Positions 48,201 to 60,960 of a DNA stretch of 64,000 nt are shown in pieces. The notes beneath the pieces are model-generated. The model was not told the origin of the DNA, ran no database searches, and was given only the letters and a program-made list of their open reading frames with translations. The translations under genes were made by a program, and so were the position numbers. The first letter of the stretch is position 1. The number at the start of each line of letters is the position of its first letter. Source of the DNA: Eleginops maclovinus (taxonomy: Eukaryota > Chordata > Actinopteri > Perciformes > Eleginopidae); NCBI RefSeq assembly GCF_036324505.1, contig NC_086350.1:25057257-25121256 (forward strand), written 5' to 3'.

Positions 48201-49291
48201 ATAATATCTCTGATCTGTTTTATAATTATTGATCATTAAAGTGTTCTCAGAGCTGGTAAAGGTGCAGCTAGTTTGAATGGCTTTGTATACTGCAGGGTAG
48301 CTGCTGAGTTTACTCCAGGTGAACTAAAGTCTGATTTAAGGGCTGATTATATTTACCATCATTAATCCACTTGAGTGGTTACTAAAGATATCCTCAGCAT
48401 AATGAAGAGTGAAGCCAGAAAGGGGTTAGACAGCTGGGATAAACAAGCTGTAGCCTATTAAACTCAAGATACAAACTGCTGTTGGCTAAAACCTTTTCCC
48501 TGTTCAAAAAATGGAGGTAAAAAAAACTGGATCTCAAAGTGTATCGTCAAAGTATGGCTCAACAACTGAGACCTTTATTTTTACCTTTGAGAAAATCCCC
48601 CAGAAAAACACTTCTGCCAGCATAGTGTGTACTTTAAAAAATCTCTATACCTAAACTGAGAATCAAGTTCTGAGAAATAAAGCCTTTCACACTACTCTAT
48701 GGGATGGATCAAATGGTGATGTTAACAAACTGTTTCACACACACACAAACATGTAGGCAGATTTCTGAAAATGTACAGGTGCATTCCTTAAGTGTTGCTT
48801 ACGTGAATATATAAACTTGCGCAGTTTTTTCCTTTTTCTTCCTTCTTCCTGCTATTGGTGAAAGATTACCGTATATGAAATGATGAACCTTCAAAAGTTT
48901 CCGATATTCTTTCCTAACTTTTAGCTGCCGTTGGTTTTCTATGAAAATATTCCTTCAGAAATCTGGTTAATATTTTATGATATACCCACGCACTGCAGAT
49001 ATTATAAATCTGTCTGTATTTTGTTCTGGGAGTTTTAAAAATTGTAAAGGGAATAAAAAGTCAGTAACAACTGATGCGCAAAAATAGCTGGAAGCCCAGG
49101 AGGCTAATTTCTCCCCTTGAGGGTTACACATCATATTTCAGGGGAAAAAACTGTGGACAACATCTGCACATCATCTGGACATCCTGGCTCAAACCAATTT
49201 TGTATGATACAGCCAGAGTGAAATTGTCACAAAATGAGTCACAAATGAAGTCCAGATTGTAGGACCTCAGCAGGGAATTCTGAATCAAGCA
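48201..49291. other. Intergenic, no supported feature
   Basis: AT-rich with scattered short motifs (CACACACACAAAC near 48740). No gene, splice-bounded exon or defined repeat was seen. Confidence 0.5.
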
Positions 49292-49490
49292 TTAAATAAG
49301 GGACATATGATGCTCATGTTCAGAGTCACATGTCTCCATGCTTTAATATTCAAAAAGCTCCTTATTTTTCTCATACTGCCTGTGCTGCAGCACCTCTTTT
49401 CACACACTGTCTGAAACCAGAGCCCAGTCTGCTCTGATAGGTTAACTGGCCGGTTGTGATTGGTCAACCGCTGAGTGTTACGTAGTGACG
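49292..49490 (-). mobile_element. MITE family copy with TTAA end
   Basis: The reverse complement carries GGTTGACCAATCACAAC, GGCTCTGGTTTCAGACA, GGCAGTATGAGAAAAATAA and CATGGAGACA, then CATGAGCATCATATGTCCC and TTAA at 49292-49295. Order and orientation match 17490-17701. Confidence 0.65.
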
Positions 49491-49496
49491 GCATCT

Positions 49497-49560
49497 GAAT
49501 CAGAATCAGAATCCCTTTATTCGTCCCACAGAGGGAACATTTTCATTTGTTATAGCAAAA
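49497..49560. repeat. Interspersed-repeat tail (CAGAATC...TTTATTCGTCCCAC)
   Basis: The run TGAATCAGAATCAGAATCCC then TTTATTCGTCCCACAGAGGG is a common 3' end of fish retroposons. A related phrase (AGTACTTTATTGATCCC) sits at 56170. Confidence 0.5.
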
Positions 49561-50009
49561 AAAGAGCCACAGACAGCTTAATGTTACAAAAAGATTTTTA
49601 AAATATATACAAAAATTATACAATTTCGCAGAGACCTAAAAATAGACCTCAGCAGCCAGGTAAATATTGCACTGTTAATTAACTGTATATATACATATTG
49701 TAGCATTCGCGGCTCTGCCGCACTGCTGGCTAGTTGAATGAGGAAGACATGGAGGATTCAGTTGAACCAGAGAACTGGGTTTTATTACCCTCACAACAGA
49801 CTTAACCCCGGGGTTGGAAGACTGCCCACAACAACAAAACAGGTTAGACTATCTAGGCGGCGCACTTTCTTCTCACCAATTGTCTTTCTCTCTTCTTCTT
49901 CGCTTTTCTCAATCACCGCAGCTCCACACTCTTCTTCTACTCTCTTAATTCCCACCCCCCTCTTTCTACCCGGCCTGTCCAGCTAACTAGGGCAACATCT
50001 TCCCCCCAT

Positions 50010-50082
50010 AAATCCCCCCCCCCCTTTTGAGTCTTTCCCCCATCAGCGCTGCACGGTCGCTACAATATATATATATATATAT
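50010..50082. repeat. C-rich tract and (TA)n
   Basis: A poly(C) stretch (about 50016-50025) is followed by a (TA)9 run at 50065-50082. The preceding 49690-50010 is C/T-rich and holds no recognisable gene. Confidence 0.85.
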
Positions 50083-50640
50083 TGCACATTATATCACGGG
50101 GTGTTATAGTCTGTGTTGTTATGTATGGGGGTCTACCGGGGGCCATCTAGATTGCAAATGGTATTGAGTTGAAATTATTATTCCATATTTAATGCTGTGT
50201 GCCTGAAATAGATATGTAAATTGATTTAGAAATCATTGAGAATGGCAGAACTGGAAAAAATGTAATCTGTAACTTTTAAGAGTAAATCACAGAGTAATGT
50301 AAATATAATGTAGTAACGGAATTCAGCGTGCATTTTTCAAACTGTCCCTTTCTCTGCATCCTAATTGGAATTTTTTTTAAAATTTGAAGGGGAATGTGGA
50401 CTGTAAAGGGTGATACACACCCTCTCTTTTAGAAAAAGTGTCAGATATAAAAATGTTTACATGATTATTCATATCCTTAATTATATTGAGTACAAGTACA
50501 GTTACTGTACATCACAAGCTGCAGCATTGAGGCATTTTTCAAAAAATAAATATAAAAAACTATTCTCTGATAGGATCCATATCAAATTAACAGACAAATA
50601 TAAATGAAGGCGACACCTGACATTTCTGTTTAAATTACGT

Positions 50641-50780
50641 GTCACTTGTTAGCCATAGGAGCAATTTGGGATGAAGCGTCTTGCCTAGGGACACAACGAC
50701 ATGCTGACTGCAGTGAGGATGGAACCAGTGATTGCCAGATCGGAAGATCAGCGTACTATCCCACTGTGCCACAGCCTCCT
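50641..50780 (-). mobile_element. tRNA-headed SINE, head plus body
   Basis: On the minus strand it begins GGCTGTGGCACAGTGGGATA (A-box area), has CACTGGTTCCATCC (B-box-like), then GTCCCTAGGCAAGACGC and CCCAAATTGCTCC. The structure agrees with the copy at 7641-7769. The 3' tail is missing here, but a separate tail lies at 52068. Confidence 0.65.
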
Positions 50781-52067
50781 CAAACTTTCTGGAAGAAGAA
50801 ATGTGTCTTTAAGTTCTGTGTATTTCAATAAACTAAATAAACTCATGGTGGCCGTTACTAAAGCTGACGTGATGGCCAGTAGCTCCAAAGAGCTCGGCTG
50901 CACTTTTCTCATTTGTTTTCTTTCGGCTTTGTTACTGGAGCATGTGGCATATAACAGAGCTACACGTAGAATGGAAACTATTCAGCAATTACAGCATCGT
51001 CTGACCCCCCACGTTTGAATTCCTGATGTGTGATTATAGATCAATTGCTTCTTAGTGCCATGGTGTTCCATTTCTCAGCGATGAACTTGATGAGTGAAAG
51101 GTTGTCAAAGTAATAATCTTTATTGTTTTAATTAATTTCTGAAAACTTTAACCAACTTGCACCTTGAAGGTGTGTACATACTTGACGTTGCACTTTCTCC
51201 TGTAGGCCTATATAAATAAAATATTAATACATCATATATCTGTTCACATCTCAACCATTTTAATTTTATATTTTCACTCACATTTTGTATTATTATTTAC
51301 ATTTTCTTGTTAGAATTCAATAAAGATGTATCTTATATTACTCGCCCTACTATGACAGTACGAACTCTGTTGAATCATCCTTTAGTTAACGGGTGTTATA
51401 CAGTACAGAATGTAGAATATCATACTGTATCTCCATACACATACTGTGTGCCAGTTGTGTTTTAGATACCAGAAATAAATAATAACATAACTGCTGTCTT
51501 GCTCCTAACGTCAGACTTTATGTGACAGTAACGGTGTTGTTTTCTTTCTCCTTTTGACATTACCGTAAAACACTGCGCTGCTGCAGATATATTTATTCCA
51601 CTGTGCTTTTTGGCTAAAAGGGTTTGGTCCCAGCGATTCAGATGACATCAATCAGATGTTAATGACATGACGCCTTAATGTACCTATGACCATAATGCAT
51701 TATGGATGAACCATTGATTCCTAATGGCTAGTTAATGTACTGCATGTGACCGCCAGGCTGTGGTTTCATGATAGATGGAAGGAAACCAACCTCCCTCTCT
51801 CTGCCTCTTTCCCTGGGTACACACACACACACACATACGCGATCAATATTGGTTTTAATCCAGTTTTTAATCCTAAAAAGGTTCATATCCTGTCAAAGCC
51901 TTGTTTGTTTCAGGCTCCTGCAGATCATAAATTCCTTTTCTTTACTCAAAGTCACAATAAATGGCCACAAAAACACTTATTAGCCTAGCATAAATCAAGC
52001 TACAATAAAGCCCTGAAACACTTATACAGGCTCACCCTGTGGCAAAAGAAGAAGAAGAATCGGAGGA
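50781..52067. other. Intergenic between SINE fragments
   Basis: AT-rich; a short (CA)n near 51818. A 105-codon frame starting inside the SINE (50701-51018) has no family or splice support. Confidence 0.5.
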
Positions 52068-52195
52068 TGAAACCCTCTTTATTTGTCACATACATGCACA
52101 CAGCAGAGCATACACAGTGAAATTGGTCCTCTGCATTTAACCCATCCTAGTACTAGGAGCAGTGGGCAGCTATTGTGCAGCGCCCGGGGAAAAGA
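52068..52195 (-). mobile_element. SINE 3' tail
   Basis: Reverse-complemented it reads GGGCGCTGCACAATAGCTGC, CCACTGCTCCTAGTACTAGG, ATGGGTTAAATGCAGAGGAC and CACTGTGTATGCTCTGC, ending CAAATAAAGAGGGTTTC. This is the tail that normally follows the body seen at 50641-50680. Head and body are missing here. Confidence 0.6.
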
Positions 52196-53034
52196 ACACA
52201 CTGCAATCACAAACAACGTTGTGTATATACAGTATATAAAATATAATATATTATATTCACTCTTGTTTTATGTCCCTGGACGAGCCCTGAGGTTCTCTTC
52301 AGCTGGCTTTTTCCTATAGTCCCCTAAAATAAAGCGGGTAAAGCAGCTTTTATCCACTACGCTCCCAAACTGTGAAACACCCTACCAGTAAATATCAGAG
52401 AAGCCAAGTGAATAAATAACAGTGCCGAACCGTCAGGGCCATCAAGGCCTTCTCTGCTGGCATACATGCTACCAGAATCCCTGAATAACGTTGTAATTTT
52501 TTAATTTATTTTTTTACTAAAGGTTTTAAATTAAATTATTTCCAATAGTCCATTCTCTTAATTGTATAGCTTTTCTCTGTGTGTATTGGTTGTGCTGCGT
52601 CCAGTAATGGTTGTTAATGTTGGAGCTTTTATCCAAGGATCGGGATGTGTTGCTGGGTGAAATGTGCCCTCAGGCCTTCAGAATCAACAGTGTGGCAATG
52701 AAACTGTTGCATTGACCAATCAGATTTTGAGTTGGCGACACCAGGGCCATCTAGCAGGCCTACCATGACGGCATTTTCACGACCTTTGATTGGACTTTCA
52801 GCACTAGCAAACACTAGCGTGTGTAGCGAGCTGCTGGCACACAGCATTTGTAGCGGCCTTAGCAAACTGCACAAGCTAGACCATTTCCGAGTAGATTTTA
52901 AAGCTTTTTTTTTCAAACCCACTATGGATGACAGTGGAAAATAAAATGATTCGGTGAAGCTAGCAAGCCTGTCGCAGCCGGGGAAAGGGTTACAAGCAAC
53001 GGTGCTTTTGAAAAATGTTTGCACGACCCACTAC

Positions 53035-53717
53035 ATTGACGTCAGTAACGCGTTACTCATTTCAGTAACAAGTAACCTAACACGTTTCTATTTCCAAACC
53101 AGTAATCAGATTAAAGTTACCTATCCAAGTCACTGTGCGTTACTATTTTTGTCCTTTTCCTTGGTAAAAAGATATATTTTTGCTTTCTTCTTGCGTCTCG
53201 GGGAGTGACGTCTATGCCACAACTAAGTCACGTTTTCAGCACGAGGACAACTCACTTGTAATACCACGCAGCGACACAAACGTAAACAACAATGGAGAAG
53301 GAGAGAGATGCATGTTTTCTAGCTGGAAATACAGTCACTACTTTGAGTTTGTGTCAGCTAAAGATGACAATATTAAGGTTTGTTGTACTCTCTGTGCTGG
53401 AGACAAAGGAAACATTGAGGAAACATTTGGAGTCGCAGCACGGCACAGTCAAACTTACAGAGCAGGTCCCACCAGGTGGTGCGAAGCAGAGAGCTGCGAC
53501 GAATGCAGGAAGCCCCCCACCACCCAAACAACAAAAGCTGGACTTGCTGGAGAATTGAAGAAGTTGGTCGGGCAGCATGTTGGACTCATTGTTATGTTGA
53601 GGTGGCGGGGGGGTTTTGTCGGCAGCTGCTGAATGTAACTAGTAAAGTAACTTGTAATCTAGCTAAAGGAGTAATCAGTAATCAGATTACTTTTTCAAGG
53701 CAACTGTGGCAACACTG
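53035..53717 (+). mobile_element. hAT fragment carrying a broken BED finger
   Basis: The right end CAAGGCAACTGTGGCAACAC plus TG is the inverted form of a CAGTGTTGCCACAG hAT terminus. The left side has GTAACGCGTTACTC but no clean terminus. The middle encodes YFEFVSAKDDNIKVCCTLCA (C-x2-C) and, one frame away, TLRKHLESQHGTVKLTEQ (H-x4-H), a BED zinc finger split by a frameshift. The catalytic core is gone. No 8-bp duplication was found. Confidence 0.7.
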
Positions 53718-53728
53718 TGTGTATATAC

Positions 53729-53760
53729 ACACACACACACACACACACACATACATACAT
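53729..53760. repeat. (CA)n with CATA extension
   Basis: About 22 bp of CA followed by CATACATACATA. Confidence 0.9.
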
Positions 53761-54143
53761 ATTTTGGCATAGCTAACACGAATATTTTTAGGTATTAATG
53801 ACATTCTCTGTCTGAGTTACTGTGGTTTTTGGGGGAGGTTACTTCCTGGTTCAGCAAAAGGAGTGGCGGAGGGCTGAGGACAGATAAATACTGCAAGCAG
53901 CCAATTGGGACAAACCACATTCTTCCATGTCAAAGGGGGCATTTGGGTTGTTTCAGTGTCCATTTGAATCCGGTAATCTCAATGACCCCTTGTTTTCAAT
54001 TTAGTTTGGCCTATAAATGTTCCTGGTGTTGTCATTGTGGCAGTTTGGTTTGTTCAGTAACCACCTGTTAAGTTGCTATCAATTTTATGAGAGGTATTTT
54101 CTGTTGACTTCCTTTATATACAGGAGGCCTGTGATTAGAGATT

Positions 54144-54251
<108 letters not shown>

Positions 54252-54345
54252 AAAAAACCCAGTTTACCTTTATAAACAGAAAAAACTAAAGTGTCTAAAA
54301 AAAAGTTGTGTGGTTTTTTACATGTAATACTTTAAATATTTAAAC

Positions 54346-54373
54346 ATATATATATATATATATTTATATATAT
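54346..54373. repeat. (TA)n
   Basis: About 28 bp of TA with one ATTTA interruption. Confidence 0.85.
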
Positions 54374-54781
54374 GGTTAGGGTGTGTCTTTTAGCTGCGAC
54401 GTTAGCTTAGCCTAATGGCTCCGATCTCCATTCAGAAAACACACATTTTACCTGTGTTTTACCTGCCGTCTTGCTGTCACACTTGCCAAAGTATGAATTC
54501 ATGGTTTTTACTGATCGGTGCCAGTGTGTGGTTATTTTGGCATCATTTTTGATACATGTACAACAAATAAATCATAGTAAAATATGGTAATTCTGTTGTT
54601 GATATCTACTACTCCATGGCCCGTCCAGTTTGAGTGACGCAAGGATACACAAATGAACGCCGCAGTCAAAGTCGCTCAAGCAATGCTTTAAAATAAGCTT
54701 CACCTCCGGTGTGAATGAACCTTTACTGTCTGTCTCAAGCTCCCTCCCAAGTTATTGCTGAGAGGACACTACGCTGAGACG

Positions 54782-55963
54782 GTAAATGTGGTTTAAAGTG
54801 CAATTAAACGACATTCATTTGAACGTTAGTATTTTTTACTTTCTGAACTTGTCTTCTCATTGCATTGCAACTGACTGGCAGCACTGTGCGTTAGCAACAG
54901 CGAACTACAATCACAACCTCGAACATTTTACAGAAAGGATATTTCCAGAAAGTGGCAGCATACTGGCAACACAGAGAGGGAACTATATCACTGAGGTAGG
55001 TCTTAGTGGATCTTATCTGCAAATATTCAAGATTTCCTGTTTTCATAAACATACATGTTGTTTTAACATTGTAGTTTGAGAAGTTTAATGTAACTCGTCT
55101 GATTACAAAGCTTAAAACAGTGTTACCTTTCTGACCACGCTTTATGTTATGTTATACAGATTGTTGAACCAAGTCAACCATGGACATCCGGTACACCCCG
55201 TACCAAAAAAAGGCTGGGACAAAAGTATCTTCTCTGTCTGCTTTATAGCTGAGAACGGTGATAAACATTCACTTCAATTAAATACATCAATGCAATTCTA
55301 TGTCACAAGGCCACAACATGTTACATACAACTACAACTGTGAAATGATGTGCTCCCAAACTATCATCAATAAACAAATAAACTAACAAAAAGGAAATATT
55401 TTCTAGGCAAATGACCATCAGCTGAACATCAGAGTTCCCAGTAATGATCAAACTGACAGGTAAGTGTAGCATTAGAGTCCAATAACTTCAAATGTAAGAT
55501 CCCAAAGATAATAATTGGATCCATCGTTGTAGTTATCTTTTAACAAAGTGTGCTAACTAATGTTTTGACATAAACATGTCTTTATCTGACTTTTAGCAGA
55601 AGCTGCAGCTTTCAAAAGCCAGCCACTATGGGTCAGCAAAGCAGGGACTACCACCATGGACACTCTGATGCCAAGACGGTCCCCCTGCCTCCAGGGCCCC
55701 CACCTGCCCACACAATGATTGACTTGAAGAGGAGTGCTGGGACGAAGTACCCTAATGACATTACGATGTCTCCTGCTCCTGCCTACGCTGGGTCAAACAT
55801 GTTTCAAAACAAAAAAGATATGACAGGCAGATGTTCTCCGATGGAGGTTGACCCACCTCTGAACAGTTCCACCTCGATGTCTAGAGATGTGTATATGCGT
55901 CCTGCTGCTGTGTTCAACACAAGCAACACAAATGCATTCAGACAACATCAGCCCAGCAAGTGA
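54782..55963 (+). CDS. Unrecognised spliced transcription unit ending in a 111-residue ORF
   Basis: Splice signals fall in order: donor GACG|GTAAATG (54782), an exon ending at 54995 (GAG|GTAGGT), acceptor TATACAG at 55159, a 53-nt exon 55407-55459 (TTTTCTAG to ACAG|GTAAGT), then the last exon from 55597 or 55600 (TTTTAGCAG, a NAGNAG acceptor). The 53-nt exon is open only as ANDHQLNIRVPSNDQTD and joins in phase to SCSFQKPATMGQQSRDYHHG. That frame continues through KTVPLPPGPPPAHTMIDLKR, NDITMSPAPAYAGSN and PMEVDPPLNSSTSMS to a stop at 55961-55963. ATTAAA lies near 56046. The frames of the two earlier exons are ambiguous. The protein is Pro/Ser/Met-rich, looks disordered, and matches nothing I know. 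Confidence 0.45.
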
Positions 55964-56156
55964 AGTCTAGACATGCTGAGGCGGCGCTGTACTCGTAGGG
56001 GACGAGAATGTCCTGATTTTATTGTGTTTGTTTTTGTGTTAGCAAATTAAAAATGAACAAAATGTTTTTTCTCGTGTTAGTATGTTGTGTTAAAGTTGCC
56101 AGGTAAAATGTAAACTAAGTCAGACGAATGCACAAAGGGCAGTATGGGTCTAAATA

Positions 56157-56200
56157 AGATCAGATAAGAAGTACTTTATTGATCCCAAATTGGTCTTTTT
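56157..56200 (-). repeat. Interspersed-repeat tail beside the Tc1 element
   Basis: Phrase AGTACTTTATTGATCCC, as in many fish retroposon 3' ends. It marks the place where the Tc1 element is cut off. Confidence 0.45.
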
Positions 56201-57094
56201 TTCTTCCACACCAAACTCATCCAGCCATGCCTTCATGGACCTTGCTTTGTGCACTGGGGCACGGTCATGCTGGAACAGAAAAGGGCGTTCCCCAAACTGT
56301 ATCCACAAAGTTGGAAGCATAGAATAGTCCAGAATGACTCGGTAAGATGAAGCATTAAGAATCACCTTCACTGGAACTAAGGGGGCAAGGCTAACCCCAG
56401 GTAAACAACCCCATAGCATTGTACCTCCTTAACCACAATTTACAGTTGGCACAATGCAGTCAGGCAGGTAACGTTCTCCTGGCATTCGCCAAACCCAGAT
56501 TGGTCTATCAGACAGCCAGATAGAGAAACGTGATTGGTCACTCCACAGAACACGTTTCCACTGCTCCAGAGTCCAGCGGCGGTGTGCTTTACACCACTCC
56601 ATCCGACGCTTGGCATTGTGGTCGGTGCTGTAAGTCTTGCATGCAGCTGCCCGGCCATGAAAATGCATGCCATGAAGCTCCCGGCACAGTTTTGGTGCTG
56701 ATATTAAAGCCAGAGCAGGTTTGGAACTTTGCAGTTATTGAGTCAGCAGAGCTTCGGCCACTTTTACGCACTATGCACCTCGCTCTGTGACTTTACGTGG
56801 TCTGAGTTGCTATGGTTCCTAAACGTTTCCACTTTCCATAATACCACTAAAAGTTGATCGTGGAGTATCAGAGAGAAGAAATATCACAAACTGACTTGTT
56901 GCAACGGTGGCATCCTATTACAGTAGCACATTCAAATTCAGTGAGCTCTTCAGAACGACCCATTCTTTCACAAATGTTTGTAAAGGCAGACTGCATGGCT
57001 AGGTGCTTGATTTTATACACCTGTGGCAATGGGACTGAATGAAACAGCTGAATTCAATGGTTAAGTATACCAATACTTTTGTATGTATAGTGTA
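56201..57094 (-). pseudogene. Tc1-like transposase, truncated and broken
   Basis: On the minus strand a TIR-like start (TACACTATACATACAAAAGT, with TA at 57094-57093) is followed by a decayed N-terminal helix-turn-helix region. The catalytic half follows: [20 protein letters not shown] (first D), [25 protein letters not shown], a TAA stop, then TMLWGCLPGVSLAPLVPV and FLFQHDRAPVHKARS (second D), and ends at DEFGVEE. The third acidic residue of the DD34E triad, in the DLNPIEHLWDELE-like region, is missing because the copy is truncated at about 56201. A frameshift lies near 56668. Confidence 0.85.
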
Positions 57095-58206
57095 CCTTCA
57101 GTAAAGATTGAATTATTTGCATGTATAATATATACCACCCTCCAAAACCCTTTTTTACACTGAAAGATTTATAGATTGTTCCAGGTCAGGGTTTGGGAAT
57201 TATGCTATCTGTTAGCATTACTAACTAACGACGGTTAGTCGGATGCCCTATATGCCCCAAAACATAATCTGACATAGGATCTATGCTTTCATATATGTCT
57301 TTAATTTAATATTTAATCCTTTTATCCTATCCACTTTTCCAAAAAGTACATAACCTTATTACAGGGGATGCATTAGCATTGTCAGCCGGTTAGAAACAAA
57401 CCATTTCATTGTGTCAAATCATGAGTTTTATTTCCTGGCAATCGGTCAGGTTGGTTTCCGGTCCCTTCTGCATCAGGCTATAGTAATTCATCTCAAATCA
57501 CCTCCCACTATAAACACATATATAATATATTCTGCTTAAGTGCAGCCAAGAGGCTGGCCTATACTGAGTGTCATGGCTCATACCTCAAAAGGAAAAACCC
57601 ACTCACGCTATATTTATTCCGGAGCTTTAGGTGCAAATTGATCTTGTGACCCCTGAACTTCACATGCACATTTGCTCGACAGCATATATTTGATGTTATT
57701 TACACCACTGCTGGCTGAAGTCAGCTTGCACAAAATGACTCTGTATCAGTCTCAGCTGGGGTTGACTGCGAGTAAATTAAGCATCCCGATCGTATCCCAG
57801 AGGACCCCTCTGTCCTGTTGGGTGACAAGGACATTATGGAAAAAAAGACATTCGGAAAAAAAGACATTCGGAAAACAAGGACACACACACACCACTAAAA
57901 TAAATGCAAATCAGCCTATATAAAGCGGTAGTGCAGAGAAGACAGGGCGGTCCTGCTCCAGTGTTTCCTCTGTATTTAATGCATTCACTACATTCTTTAA
58001 AGGTGCGTTATGTCATGCGTTAGAGGCCTGCTCTAAAGAAAAAAGGGGCTGTATGTCACCTCTACTGCTGAGTCCATACAATCTTAAAAATCATCAGTTA
58101 ATAAAACAGCCTACTTAATATATGCGATATATCTTTCCTCTAGTGTTTCTTTATTTCCGGAGTAATTTGTACTCCCTGGTAATGCCTGTCAGTCACAGAG
58201 GCAAGA
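57095..58206. other. Intergenic, no supported feature
   Basis: AT-rich. Contains a short internal duplication of GACATTCGGAAAA at 57847-57873 and a small CA run near 57880. The 83-codon frame at 57672-57923 has no family support. Confidence 0.5.
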
Positions 58207-58290
58207 ATTACATTACATTTAGCGGACACTTTATCCAAAGTGTCTTACAATAAGTGCCCCCAACCATGAAGAAACAAACTCAAAAGCGCA
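58207..58290. repeat. Interspersed repeat ACATTACATTTAGC...AATAAGTGC
   Basis: The phrase TTACATTACATTTAGCGGAC, then TTTATCCAAAGTGTCTTACA, is a common fish repeat motif. It is truncated on the right. Confidence 0.45.
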
Positions 58291-59887
58291 AATCTTGAAG
58301 GTACATTTCCTATCTATGAACCCAACCAGATTACATGCTACTGCATTAGCTTCACTTAACCCTTGTGTTGTGTTTGAAAGCTGTTACCGTTCATGGTGCT
58401 CGCAGGTCAATTTTGACCCATGATTTAACAAAAAAATAATGACTATCATCCAAAGTTTTTTTTTCTACATCATAACTAACTTATTATGCATTCATAACCA
58501 TAAAATCCTGTTTTTATTTTTATTTTATGACCCCAAAACACATATTTTTAAGTAAAAAATGGGATTGAATTCACTACAGTGAAGACAGTGGATAATTTTG
58601 TTATCTGACTATAATAGAGTAATATTATAATACAATTTCCCCCAAAACATTTTAGAACTTCTTTTGCTCATTGTGAAATCGACAGATACTGAAATAATAT
58701 GCGAGACAATGTTGTTCATGCCTCGACCCTAACAAGGTGATGAAAAAATGATTTCTACAGTCTCTGATGTCCTGATATTCAGACTAAATTCAACCAAACT
58801 TAGAGGCTATCATAATGACTGATTTTGGGAAGAATTGAATAAGGCCAACAAAAACGTTAATTCTGGATTATTGATTAGTTTTTTATGTGCTGTTTTACAG
58901 ATGTCTGTTTCCCAAAGTAAGTCAATGGGAAAAATAATTTTGGGGACCCAAATGACATCTTGGTCTAGAATGGAAGTGTAGTACCAACATTTGGAGACTA
59001 CTAAATTTGCTTCAATAGCCGGCACACTTCCTGGGAGCTTGGCTCGAGTCCATGAAGCCTTCATCATCTCCCTGTTCTGAGGTCAGACTGGTGCTACAGT
59101 AACTCACTATCACTCCTAAAGGAACAAGTGAAATTCCATATTTTTTGGGGCCCTTATCTGTTTGATGAAAGCAAGATTAGGGAAATCCAGGTGCAACATA
59201 GTACCAATACATCTGACTGTGCAAATTTAAGTGGACAGGCATGGTGTATTTGAAATGACACAATGCAATTTTAGTGTGATGGACAGGGACATTTCATCTG
59301 TTGTGCTTTTGGATCCAAACCTGGTTAAACTGAGCAGTTACAGCTGGGTATGAGGGACATTATAAGGTGCCTGGTAACACTGAGTGTTTCATGTTAGAGA
59401 CAAAGGGGCTGTGGTTGTTAATAATGGGATCTTTTAGCATCTTTTATTCATGACAGCTAACATGAAACTTGTGGTTTTAAATTGACATTTGAATGACTAG
59501 TCTTTTTATTTCCTGGTAAACTGGTGATTGTTTTACAGCGGCCATCAAACTGTGAGCCACTCTCCCCCTCTTATCTAGCATTGCTGGCAGTACAGTGTAT
59601 TTTCTATAGATTGGCTATCAAACACATATAACCAAGTTCAACCTAAATCACTGGCCTTTTTCTCTGCGTCAGGATTTTATAATGTATGCTTGATAGGGCC
59701 GACATGCAGCTGTCATTACCCACAAAGGCTGTTGAGATGCTTAATAATAAAAACTGTGAGGGGGATTTAAACATAATTTATTGCTGGGGTTGCAAAGGAC
59801 TATGCATTGGTAAAGCAACATGTTACCTGTTGTTTTGGTTGTTCACTAAACATTGAAAATCTGTAGTGAAGTGTACCATACAATTTC
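58291..59887. other. Intergenic, possible MITE phrases
   Basis: A CAGGTCAATTTTGACCCATG phrase near 58405 resembles a frequent fish repeat, but its limits are unclear. An 85-codon minus frame (58810-59067) has no family match. Confidence 0.4.
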
Positions 59888-60345
59888 AAAAGGGTGGTGC
59901 AATAGTTACGTGTTTTTGGAGGCCCAAACGGAAGTTAGCATCACAACGGTTCCCTCGACAAATAATCATTGGGATTTTTCCATTGCATTTTCAAATATTG
60001 CTCTGTGGCAAACACACAATTAGGCCTACTACTTTTAAAGTAGTTGAAGCTAGATGCAATCGGCAGAAGTAAATAGCTAACATTAAGCTCTAAAACAAAT
60101 TACATTACGCTATGTAGTCATGTTTGCACATCACCACGCTAAGCTCAAGGCGGCTAATGTTTGGCATGATGAGGTTTAGTAGTCTCATTTAGTCATTTGT
60201 TAGCATCCCCACTTTTTTATGACACGTTAAAGCACAGACATTCACCAGTGTGGTATTTACTGAAGTATTTTCTGTCGTAGAACAAGACTCAGAATCTCAG
60301 AAGCTTGTGTTAACCAAAGACCTCATTTCAGGCATCTAAACATTA
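59888..60345 (+). repeat. Copy 4 of the unclassified repeat family
   Basis: It has GGTTCCCTCGACAAATAATC, CAATCGGCAGAAGTAAATAG, CATCACCACGCTAAGCTCAA, GGCGGCTAATGTTTGG, TTTAGTAGTCTCATTTAG, CAGTGTGGTATTTACTGAAG and AGAAGCTTGTGTTAACC in family order. It includes the uninterrupted site where MITE copy B sits in copy 3. It is over 50 kb from the intron copies, so the family is dispersed rather than local. Confidence 0.7.
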
Positions 60346-60544
60346 ATGATCAGTCATGTTCAAAAAGTCCTCTACCCACCCAGTTAGCTAATACTTAAAC
60401 CAGGGCCTTGAGGAAACTTCCTTGTATTGATATCAACCTTCCACGGTTGATATCTCAGCTGTTGATGTGTATCTCCAGTCATGTTCAAGGCACAAATAGT
60501 TATTAGTGACCTTGTGAAGACCGACTGCTGGGTCTATTACTGGC

Positions 60545-60960
60545 AGGTTCCTTCTGACACAGAGGAGACTGGAGCATAATGGACCCAAATGCAGGAGACA
60601 GTTTGACTGAAAAGAAAATGTCTTTTTTGGTAGGCAAAACAAGGCAAGGCCAATTGAATTTCATCATGAACAACATGCACAGATCCCAGCAAGACTAACA
60701 TATATCCTTATCTTCAATCCAAGTATAACTGATCACGTAGACAAGACACAGCTGGGGATAACAGGCAGAAAACACAGGGGCAGCATGGTGATTACACACA
60801 GGTGAAAATAATCAGGTATCAAGTAGACAATCACAACAGGCAGCAATACACAAATACAAAGACAGAGTACAAACAGACATAACACAGGGGGAGAAATATT
60901 TCTAAATAAAACAGGTTTATAACAAGAACTGAAAGTAAGTTTCACGACAGCTTGGCTCAT
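60545..60960 (-). mobile_element. LTR-like relic
   Basis: The phrase GGACCCAAATGCAGGAGACA then TTTGACTGAAAAGAAAATG resembles the start of a gypsy-type internal region read backwards. It is followed by phrases shared with 17930-18250 (CAGCTGGGGATAACAGGC, AAATAAAACAGG). The ends are not sharp and no coding domain is left. Confidence 0.4.

Noticed and set aside
52629..53024. 131-codon minus-strand ORF
   Set aside because: No family motif or splice signals; it lies beside repeat ends and its sense strand also has a frame.
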